From Galdieria partita (taxonomy: Eukaryota; Rhodophyta; Bangiophyceae; Galdieriales; Galdieriaceae), in assembly GCA_025991245.1 (NCBI GenBank), contig BQMJ01000072.1, forward strand, positions 93,495 to 157,494: a stretch of DNA of 64,000 nucleotides, in the 5' to 3' direction. Shown here piece after piece: positions 54,251 through 64,000 of this stretch. The first letter of the stretch is position 1. The number at the start of each line of letters is the position of its first letter. Below the pieces are notes generated by a model that was given only the letters and a program-made list of their open reading frames with translations, was not told where the DNA came from and did no database searches. The position numbers and the translations under genes were made by a program.

Positions 54251-54599
54251 TGTCCAAATGGAGAGGGGAGGTTGTCTCGTGGCAACTCAACTGCGCAGTT
54301 CAACTGTGAGTTGCCGTTTCGAAAGCGGACGTGAACAGAGTTTGTACATCCACTTTGAAGCATCTTTACGTCGTTGCTTGTTAACCTTGTTTGACATGGT
54401 CATTGAAGGATGCAGATGTGCCCAAGACCACACGTTACATATGTTCAAACTCAAGATTTGGGAGAAAACGACACTGTTTTAGAAAGGATACTGTTTGAAT
54501 AGTATCCTTGTTGGCAGTTCAATAGCCCTGTCTTTCTTGTAGGGAAGCGCAATCAGCTATATAAGACACAACTACTATCAGTTGTAATCAGTAAGGCTG

Positions 54600-57500
54600 A
54601 GAAGCACAAAGTATACAAACTGACAACACAGAGACGAATTCATAAAGTCATTGTCAGCGGTCTGCATTTTAAACAGCGATTCTTTTGGCAGATTGAATTT
54701 TTTTCTACTGAGCAACATTCCTATGTATGCACAAGATATTCCAGGATCTTCCTAGGCTATCAAGCGAAATGGAGCGAGAAATGAATATTTTATTTTTGAT
54801 ACCCTTTTTTACTTGAACGATCGATCCTCATACTGGTGGAAGCCATTGCTAAAATTTTACTCACGTAGAAATCTAGAGTCAATGAATAAATATACGCTGA
54901 ATTTCGTGATTAGTCACGTATACAAGAAGAAATCTACTCAACAATTGGTTTGTCATAATGTAAATGTCTGAATGGCAATGTATTGCTCTATTCAATTGAT
55001 AATAAAAAAATACACATGACACTACTTTCCGTAATTGACAAATTGCCTCATCATTTATACGGAAGCAAGAAAGACGTTTAGCCAACAAAATAAGACAAAC
55101 ATCAACTGTAATATGCATACAACAAAGTACTCATTGTAGAAGGAAAATACTATTGATAAATAGCAAAGAAATTGAATTTTGGCAATTTGCATATATTTTA
55201 ATCCAATCCAGGAGGGGAGACAAACGCAACGTTAGCCGCTATCAATCACAAAAGTATCAACAGAGAGGCTCCAAAGAATCGACAAAAAATTCTTAAAACA
55301 TGATAAAGACTAGAATTGACCATCCAAGCTTTACTAATCAATCAATCGGAATTATTCATGGTTGACATAGCAGTGTCCAACGCAGTATAGCTATCACCTA
55401 ACGACCAAAAAAGTAAATTCTCATATCGCTCTCTAAGAAAGCATAGTTTATGAAGAACAACTACAAAAAGCTGCTTGTGAGACCAGAGTTTAAAAGAAAA
55501 GTTTCAAACAACCCAATATCGATCAAAACAATAAATAGAGATGCAGGACAAGTGACATGAGAAGCCTTCATTGTGTTGAAAACATGTGCCACGGAAACTT
55601 ATTGAAGACAACATGTACTTGTGAGAGTTTCCCATAGAATATTCAATTGAAAAGAGAAAAAGAAAACCAAAAATTTCTGGCAACAACAATATTAGCTCAA
55701 AGCAAACTACTCAGCCAAAACAAGGACAAACACAATCAAATTTCTAAATTACAGGAAGTCTAGGAGAACAAAAAGTTTACGAATTTTATATAACCCAGTG
55801 GCGAATTAAAACAATTAGCAAAACATATAAAAGCGGACCATACAAAAAGTTCGGAATAAAATACATTAAAACTATAAAGTTGTCTATAATGCACAATGCT
55901 GAAATCATTTCCAATTGCACTGTGATGTGAAAGAGGAAAAAGATTAACATAAAAAACATCTAAAGTAGTACCTGGAAAATATTACATATTCAAAAACCAT
56001 ACACACTCAACAAGAAGAAATGCAATTTTACAATGAAACCTTTTTCTTTACAAGAGACTAAATTAGAAAGTGATATCTGTGAAAACAATTGTAGCAAATA
56101 ACATATAGAACCTTAGTAGATTGTGCTGCAAATGAAAAACTTGTTGCATTGTAGATTTTACTAGGCAGAATTAGAATCCAAGCTGGGTCGTTGGGAAATC
56201 CAGTAAGAAGTTATTTTAGTTCACATGAGGGTTCATTGATTCATTTTCTCTCACTTTCCTCTATTGCTTTTTGGTTGCCATGGGCTGTGTTTTGTTCTAC
56301 GTAGCCAATTGTCGACAAAATTCAAAAATTTTTTGGAAATTTTTTTAAAGCAGATATTTGTGGAAAAAAGTTGTAGAAATTGGTTTGTATATACTAATTT
56401 GTGTTTTCTTGTTTCATATGAACTTTTTCACGATTAGCCAAGAGTAAGCTCCAATTGTCGAAAAAATGGATAGAGTGCTATTTATTTGTAAATATAAAAA
56501 TAAGTAGTGGTCGAAATCAACAAAAATGGAGGAGTAAAAGAATCGAACTTACCAAGCTCTTCTTTCATACTCCATTGTCCTCTGGAAAAGTTGAGGAAAG
56601 ACCAGCGATTGATTCACAATCTCTATGGTGCATTTTTGCATAAATGACATAGTTAGAAATTCTTGATCCAGTTTACAAGTAGACTAGAATATTTACAAGT
56701 AGAGCTTCTCCTGCAACCTCGCAACTGTCACAGTATTTCAAGTTGAGCCGTTAACAAAGACTGCTAGTCTCAAACTTGATCTTGTTTCCTATTAAAACGT
56801 AGAAATGAATATGTACCTCAGTAGAAGGCATCCATTTAATTTCTATTCGCCAAGTACCGATTTAAACGCTAGATAAGCATGAAAAGCAAAACGCATTGAA
56901 ATTTCTTATGGTAATAATGGAAGAAATAGAATTTCGATTGGAGGAGTTCCGAAACAAAGAGTTTCAAATAGAAAATTCTAGAGAAAAGAGCTAGGAAGAA
57001 GCCAAAATATTATGTAATGCATAGTAAATGACTAAAAAAGTATTTAAAGCTAAGAAAACAAAGAAGAACAAATTGATTGTAGAGAAAACGAGTGAAAGTA
57101 CAATATGACCAATAAGGAAGAATGCCACGCAGTGATATAATCTTCTAATAGTTATCGCGCAAAGTATAGACCAGGTAGACAGACAGCAACAAGAAAGAGG
57201 AAGAACAGCAGACATGATGAAATATTAATGTTTTCACTGTTAACTGCTTCTTTCAATTGAAAGCCTTTTTTATAGCATATGTATGGTATGGCTTAGCTTT
57301 GGTTCAATATGTATACCATCAACAAAGTAGTATTATAGTATACAAAGATACTCACAGAATGAAATAAGGAGTGTACAATGATAATAAGAAAGTAAAACCC
57401 AGTTTTGTCAAATTGTCAAGTGATAGACAAGACAACATAAGGAAAACATGGGGCGAGCCAAGGTTGTACTTTTGAAACCACTGTCAGTGAATCGAAAAAG

Positions 57501-60500
57501 ACTCTAATACAGTAGATCCCGAGTAATATGGTTGAAAAAAACGGAGCCATTTAGTTTAGCAAGATTTCAAGTAAAGAATGAATTATGTTAGCTCCAAACC
57601 AATGAGAACGTTTCCCCAAAACAAGTACTAGAGAAAATTTATGATCAGTCAAAAGCGGTACAAATGCACTAGTATTTTAGAGGATGAAGATTTCATAGGC
57701 GAAATTGAATTGACACGAATGGATCAACAAACAAAACAAAACTTAAAACCTACCCAATATGAAAGTAACAAGGTAACTCAAAGTATGTGAATCACTAAAT
57801 ATTCTTTGTTTCATCACATTGGTTTCACGAGAACATAATTCATTGAAGGAAAGCACATGACGTATGTCATAGGACACTAGACAATTCTTTTTTTCTTAGA
57901 CCGTTGTAACGTTTCTTTCTTTCGTACACTTATTGACTTATAAATGAACGATACAGATAGCGATTTTGAAAATAACCCATAGAGAAGAGAAAGACAGCAA
58001 GAGAAATAGAATCTCTAGATTGAAGAATTCTCATATACTACTTGTCTTTATTGAATAAGTATATCTCTAATTGTTTTCTTCAACGGACGTTGATCGCTAA
58101 TGCAAAAGATAGTAAGAAGAATTGTCCAAAATGCATGTTCAACGAAAAACCTACCTTATTCTCAGTCGGAAACAATTCAGTGCTTTTGTCAAATTGAAAT
58201 ACTTAAAAGAAATTTTATATATTTAAGAAGGAAAGAAACAAAAACAACAGGATGATTTCAAAGAACAAGAATAAAAATACAACAGACTCATGGAGGAAAG
58301 GTGCTCTTGAGAGATATGTTTCCCTACAAGCTGTTATTCAAAGCATAGTCAAACTGACATCAAGCATATAATGTCCAAGATGCTACAGAAAAAGTTGAAC
58401 TTTTGTGGCTAGATTGCAAACTGTTCAATTCATTTGGGGCCTTTTTATGAGAAGAGTGTGGCTTGCTTTGTCTTCATTATATATATCAACAGTACAATTC
58501 GTGTATAATATTATGCCGATCGACATAAAATAGAACACAATGGATCCAGTTACCATAAGAAAGCAAAAATTTTTTTTTTCGAAAAAAGTGTCTGATAAAA
58601 GATGCCATATAGTAACAACCAACAGTTGCAAGATTCTACTTTTCGAAAAACTGTCGCCTTTCAATATCGAAGACGACTATATTGAAACAAGCCATGCAAT
58701 ACGTTAGGTGTAAAAATTACCAGATTTAGATTTCGCAATATATCGAATTCATAACCAAATTGCTCAGTTCCCCCCAAAAATTAAAAACTCCAATAAAAGT
58801 AAAACAAATGAAACAATTGGATATCGCTTACATGCAATACAAATACAACTGTGGGGGTGATTCCCAAAAGATTTTAAAGTAAGAATTACTTTGTCACTCG
58901 AGGTAAATTAGCAAATTCACAAAAATCTTCGAGAATGTTGACACAATTTCAAAAGTATTTAACCGATTCTAAACCACTTAACTTTATATTCTACTAGATT
59001 CTTTTACGACGATCTAGTGAATTGCGAAAAACACATGCCTTTTAGAAAAAGGAATGAAACGTCGTGTCTTTTCAAATAAAAAATTTAACTGTTTTTTGTA
59101 AAATTATCTACGTTTCATTAGAAGAGCTAGAAAAATGTCGTCTCGAATAGAGTCTATAGAAAAAGAAAGAATTTAATAAGGTCGGCCCATGAAAAAATTG
59201 AAGAATTTCAATGCATAACTTGTCTTTTATGGCATCAGTATTCCTAGCTGTTCTCAGGGGTAGACAGTGGTGATAATGCGATATTTAGTAAAAAGAAAAG
59301 TAGAACAAATTTGCATATAAAAAAGATCATTGTATTCTCACCTCGAACAGCTTAGTACATAGGTGAAATAAAACCTAGAAAAGCTTTATTACACATTCAA
59401 GGATTATAAGACAGAAAACACAAAAGGAACAAAGATAGTAGTACTAGAAGAGAAAGGATAAAGAAAGTCAACTTTCTGAAATGTGAACAAAGAGCCTAAA
59501 CTATGATTGAATCTTCTAATTCAGTCATTCTTATAAAATAACAATAGAACAAAAATCTATGGCATAAGAGTACGCACATGAAAAACCAACAAATTGATTC
59601 GTAGTTTGACAATGTTGAGAATAGATAAAAGGCGGCCCGAAAAGTTTACCAAAATACAAAGTTTTGATTTTGAAAATCCAAGAATACCATAAGCATTGTT
59701 CATATTTTGCTAAATATGTATAGCGACACAATATTTCAAGTTAAGTGTACTCACAGATTGAAACAAGCAGAACCTTTAGGCCGTTAGAAAGTAAAAACTA
59801 CCTACCAATTGTTTAAATTTTCAATAACGCTGCAAGTAGAATACAATAAAGTGACCAAAAAACACTACTTAAATTTTGCTATCTAAGACAGATTTTTCAA
59901 GACGATTTTCATAGGGCAAGGTTCAACCATAGAGGTCTTGGTGAAACGATCGAAACAGAAGTTTCGACACTAACCAAATTGAACTATTATTATTATGTAT
60001 GCACTGAAGATAGCAACGATCTTAATAAGAAACATCAATAAAGAAATATCAATATCGTTACTAAGTAATACCCATACACACTAATATGAAAAGAGAAATT
60101 TATGAGAAACATTACTGTGCCATTAATGCATAAAAAAAGTTCAAGAATTTATAAAATTTATGACAATATTAAAAGAATAAAGAAAAAGATTTCAGCAGTT
60201 CAGTTTCAGTTCTATTATATCGGCATTATGGAAAGGTATTGAAGAGAAGTTTACGCAATACATCAAAGGGGAATTGGCAATCCTTGCATTATAAGGGCTA
60301 CACTTGTTTCTAAAGTTTATCAAAGGAACAATGCAAATACTAATTTTATAAGGAAGCCATAGAATAATAAGCATTTAGAGAAATAGAAACTTGAGAATAC
60401 ATTGAAGACTTTCCATATACCACATGTTTCTCACATCATCAGTACCTTAAACCTGTTCTCGTCCCTCAGATATTTGTCGATCGTGGGAAATGAAGTAGAA

Positions 60501-61120
60501 GAGTTATAGCGAACTGCTCACAGAGAAGAAAAATACAATACTTTTGATGAAAGTGAATTTAGTAAATAAACGACATTGAAATACAGAGGAAAAAATATTT
60601 TTTTCTCATTGGAGGAAAAGTAGTACAAAGAATGGACAATCCTTGAAAACAACAATGAAAGCAGTAAAAAACAAAGAAATGAAAATGTTAGTAGTGTCAG
60701 ATTGCTCTACTGTTGCAACGACTTGTTCACGTACATGCTCGCGTCTTAGATTTATGACACCAGAAGGGTACCATTCAAACGAATCACTTAAATTCTCGAA
60801 AAAAATACAAAAAACAGCAAAAATTTGTGAACTCCAAAAAAAATCTGAACTAAACGAGGAATGTAACAACTAAGTCTAGTTTCCAATCCAAAAAAAGTTT
60901 AAACAAAGTGTAGCGTACAGGAAACCAACCTTGGTCAGAAGCACAACGAGCATAAAAAATAAAACAAGACGTAACTATTCCTTGGCAAAAAACATAAATA
61001 AGAAACCAGACATAAAAACTTAACTCTGCACACTCCTACTTTGATACTACTAGAGTGCAACGAATTGAAAAACTAGGTATGTCCTGACTAAAAGCAAGAA
61101 GCATTTTTTCTTTATTTCTG
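54600..61120. other. A-rich subtelomeric sequence without genes
   Basis: The plus strand is strikingly A-rich and purine-rich over more than 6 kb. The longest ORFs are under 90 codons and have no domain. Repeated landmarks lie near 58,020, 59,199 and 60,403 (GAAGAATTCTCATATACTACTTGTC, GAAGAATTTCAATGCATAACTTGTC and GAAGACTTTCCATATACCACATGTT). They suggest units about 1.2 kb long that have diverged strongly. Confidence 0.5.
59505..59695 (+). repeat. Second dispersed repeat, copy 2
   Basis: Partner of 51,055-51,235, including the exact 17-base block given there. It shows that the A-rich zone and the 46-54 kb zone share sequence history. Confidence 0.55.
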
Positions 61121-61484
61121 TTTTATTAGGCTTGATTAGAGTATAGTTTCTAGTTAAATATGCATATTTACATAAAAGTCCAAATACTATAGGAAGGTAT
61201 TAACAGGGTCAATGAAGGTAAATTCATCCACTACCAGAAACCAAAAGGACTTTTTACTATATAGATTCGGCAAAAATACCAGATAAAGCGAATTATCATA
61301 ATGTGAAAAAAATGAATATTTATTTACTGTACCACTCGTTCAATTAAAAACGAAGGTAATACTGCTAATAACAAGAAAAAGGAACCATTGAAGGAAAATG
61401 CTCACAGTTTCTGAAAAGCTCACAATTTCGAATTACTGGGAAGCAACAGAGAAATTTCCAAACTAGAAAGGGCTTTGAATTAAA

Positions 61485-62434
61485 AATAGCATCCTAAAAT
61501 TTCACCTAAATACCCGTAATAAACAACAGTTACAAACATACGCAGCAATAGCCCACAAGACAAGTCATTTGATCGCTGGCAAAAAAAGTAGCACAGTTTG
61601 AGAATTCATTATTTTTACGAAACTAAAAGCGAAAGTAAAGGTCTTGATAGAACCAATTCGCTTTCTTTCCCAATGCATTGAGATGACCAAGACCTGGATA
61701 AATGTTCAAATACGAATGGTCTAGTACAGGGCAATGGGAATTTTACTTATCAGGCTTACTAAGTTATATAACTTTTCTTATCAAAAAACAGATAACCTTG
61801 AAAGATATTAATAGGATGACTAAAAGAACATCCAACCAATATAGAAAATCAAAAAGGTTCAACATTGGATGAATACAGCTTCAATAAAAAAAGAGAAAAG
61901 GTCGGTAATAAAAGATTCAATAAATTGCTGTAAATTTTGTCAATAATAAAGGAAGGTAATAAGGCTAAAATCAACCAAGAAAAATTTTCATTGAAGCAAA
62001 CCGCTTAAAATTTTTAATCAACGCAACACAACAGAGAAATGCCTGAAAAAAAGAAAAACGATCACTAATTAAAGAGAAAATGGAAAAATTTTCTTCAGGG
62101 ATTCAAGTGTTCACGCAGTAAAGCTCCAATGCATTAACAAAATGAAGAACACAACAAATGTCATATGGCCATTAAAAAAAATCTTAGAAAATTTTGCTAC
62201 CTAATTCATTTTACTAGAAGTATATATGAAACGATTCATAGAATTAAAGGACTTTCTTCTCTGATGCATTCAAAAAAAAAAAAAAATGAATCGTAAAATA
62301 TGTGTAGCCTGGCAAAGAAGAGTATGCATTTTTCTTTCTTATTCAGGTTTTACTGAGGTTTCACTATGCGGTCTAGTTATGGTTTACTAGTAGGTCTTGG
62401 TAGGGAATACCTAAACTCAAAAAGGCCTCAAAAA
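61485..62434 (+). repeat. Subtelomeric tandem unit 1 (about 0.95 kb)
   Basis: Landmarks recur in the next unit at spacings of 950-967 bases: AATAGCATCCTAAAATTT (61,485), CAAGTCATTTGATCGCT (61,561), TACAGGGCAATGGGAA (near 61,725) and CGCTTAAAATTTTTAATCAAC (62,002). Similarity is high over most of the unit. Its right end (62,338-62,410) contains T/G-rich telomere-like sequence. A partial, rearranged copy precedes it at about 61,120-61,480. Confidence 0.8.
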
Positions 62435-63340
62435 AATAGCATCTTAAAATTTTCCCCAGAATCCCAGGTTTTCCCGTAATCAACAACAAATACAAAAATA
62501 CGCAAAAATAGCTCAAGACAAGTCATTTGATCGCTCGCAAAAAAAGAAGCACAGTCTTGAGAATTAATTACTTTCACCAGACTAAAAGCAAAAGTAAAGG
62601 TCTTGGTAGAGAACCAATTCACTTTCTTTTTTTAATGCGTTGTGATGACAGAAAACCTAATAAATCTTCCAATGCGGATGTTTTGGTACAGGGCAATGGG
62701 AACTCTCTTATCAGGGTTTATTAAGTCTTATTAAGGTTTATTACTAGTTTTATCCAAAATCACATACTATAGAAAAATATTACCTGGATGAATAAAGGAA
62801 CATTCATCCATAATAAGAAAGCTCGAGGATCCATTACACAATATATAGAGCTTTAACTAAGAACGAAGATAAACGATGTGCAATAAAAGCTTTAATAATT
62901 TGCTTTAAAACTTGGTCAATAAAAGGCGACAATGTCAAAGTAACAAAAAAAACTGCATTTAAGTGAATCGCTTAAAATTTTTAATCAACACAAAACAACA
63001 GAAAAATACATAAACAAAAAGTGGACAACCACTGATCAAAAGAAAAGTGCAAACATTTTCTTTTCAATTTCAGTAATCTCGCAAGAAGACTCAAATAAAA
63101 ACAAAACCAAAAAGAACCAACAAAGAAATTCACAACGCCATCTTTAAAATGCTCATTAAAAATTTGCGACAAACCTGATTACAAGCAAGGAGAAAAAGCT
63201 TGATAAAATTAAGAGGGTCCTCGAATGCATATATGAAAAAAAAGCTGAATGAATTGCAAAATATGTGAAGCCTGGCCGGAAAGAGTATTCATTTTTCCTT
63301 GTTATTCAGATTTTACTGATGGTTTACAGTCTACTTATAG
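62435..63340 (+). repeat. Subtelomeric tandem unit 2, adjoining the telomere
   Basis: The same landmarks as unit 1 are found at 62,435, 62,519, near 62,684 and 62,969. A shared block GAATGCAT...AAAATATGTG-AGCCTGGC and then TTATTCAG-TTTTACTGA links 62,261-62,360 with 63,226-63,320. An internal degenerate telomere-like stretch GGGTTTATTAAGTCTTATTAAGG lies near 62,716. The unit runs straight into the terminal array. Confidence 0.8.
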
Positions 63341-64000
63341 GATACTATTAGGTTTTATTAGGGTTTATTAAGGAATATTAGGTTTTATTAGGTTTTATTA
63401 GGTTTTATTAGGTTTTATTAGGTTTTATTAGGTTTTATGAGGTTTTATTAGGTTTTATGAGGGTTTATTAGGTTTTATGAGGGTTTATTAGGGTTTATTA
63501 GGGTTTATTTAGGGTTTATTAGGGTTTATTAGGGTTTATTTAGGGTTTATTTAGGGTTTATTTAGGGTTTATTAGGGTTTATTTAGGGTTTATTAGGGTT
63601 TATTAGGGTTTATTAGGGTTTATTAGGGTTTATTAGGGTTTATTAGGGTTTATTAGGGTTTATTAGGGTTTATTAGGGTTTATTTAGGGTTTATTAGGGT
63701 TTATTAGGGTTTATTAGGGTTTATTAGGGTTTATTAGGGTTTATTTAGGGTTTATTAGGGTTTATTAGGGTTTATTAGGGTTTATTAGGGTTTATTAGGG
63801 TTTATTAGGGTTTATTAGGGTTTATTAGGGTTTATTAGGGTTTATTAGGGTTTATTAGGGTTTATTAGGGTTTATTGGTTATTTAGGGTTTATTTAGGGT
63901 TTATTTAGGGTTTATTAGGGTTTATTTAGGGTTTATTTAGGGTTTATTTAGGGTTTATTAGGGTTTATTAGGGTTTATTTAGGGTTATTTAGGGTTTATT
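63341..64000 (+). repeat. Telomere-type terminal array, unit GGGTTTATTA
   Basis: About 660 bases of short tandem repeats reach the window end. The proximal 120 bases are degenerate GGTTTTATTA units in exact 10-base register. Further out the unit becomes GGGTTTATTA, mixed with an 11-base form GGGTTTATTTA. The G-rich strand runs 5' to 3' towards the right end, as at a chromosome terminus. Clean distal and degenerate proximal units are what telomerase addition onto an older end would give. Confidence 0.85.

Larger units (their letters stand above)
46663..54600. other. Subtelomeric gene-poor region with old diverged repeats
   Basis: About 8 kb without a credible complete gene. Short ORFs (for example 50761-51027, 51905-52240, 52345-52683) have no recognisable domain. 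Several segments are diverged copies of each other and are listed as repeats. The plus strand here is T-rich in many places. Relics of genes or transposons are likely, but I cannot name them. Confidence 0.5.

Noticed and set aside
54600-61000. CRISPR-like array in the A-rich zone
   Set aside because: Repeats are long, diverged and without spacer structure, and the window is eukaryotic.

Overview
The window is nuclear DNA of a eukaryotic alga with a very compact genome and runs into a chromosome end on the right. Nearly every conserved gene is either uninterrupted or split by tiny introns (41-63 bp in the models built here). Neighbouring genes are often separated by tens of bases or fewer. Several products look plastid-directed (a SufE-MnmA protein, a RETICULATA/DUF3411 membrane protein, a HEAT-repeat protein, a dephytylase-like hydrolase). 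There is a bacterial-type ArsB arsenite pump and a large P-loop ATPase. This combination points to a cyanidiophycean red alga, most likely Galdieria. That identification is inference from gene content and architecture, not from a search.

Bases 1-41,190 are the gene-dense part. From left to right: a cut-off GH30 glycosidase (-), acetyl-CoA acetyltransferase (+), LSM4 (+), PRP38 (-), ribosomal protein L3 (+), two small minus-strand ORFs, a SufE-MnmA fusion (+), cohesin acetyltransferase ECO1 (-), cactin (+), a gamma-tubulin-complex-like protein (-), MND1 (+), TTC27 (-), a SUMO-like-domain protein (-), a CXC/LIN54-type protein (+), ArsB (+), a Snf2/Brahma ATPase (+), an alpha/beta hydrolase (-), BUD31 (+), a SKA1-like protein (-), a cysteine-rich orphan (-), bystin (-), a plastid HEAT protein (-), a Cys/His-rich orphan (-), tRNA-Ser(AGA) (+), GPN3 (+) and a RETICULATA-like protein (-). 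Several of these serve the same processes: splicing (LSM4, PRP38, BUD31, cactin), ribosome biogenesis (RPL3, bystin), and chromosome segregation and meiosis (ECO1, MND1, SKA1-like, the gamma-tubulin component).

Bases 41,190-54,600 are gene-poor. They contain one intact 880-residue STAND-like ATPase ORF and old, diverged repeats, some of which still show similar translated protein. Bases 54,600-61,100 are strongly A-rich and without credible genes, with traces of repeat units about 1.2 kb apart. Bases 61,485-63,340 hold two tandem units about 0.95 kb long that contain degenerate telomere-like stretches. From about 63,341 to the end there is a telomere-type array whose main unit is GGGTTTATTA, with an 11-base variant.

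The most notable observations are the SufE-MnmA fusion, which would bring sulfur relay and tRNA thiolation into one polypeptide, and the unusual 10/11-base telomeric repeat with its Y'-like subtelomere.
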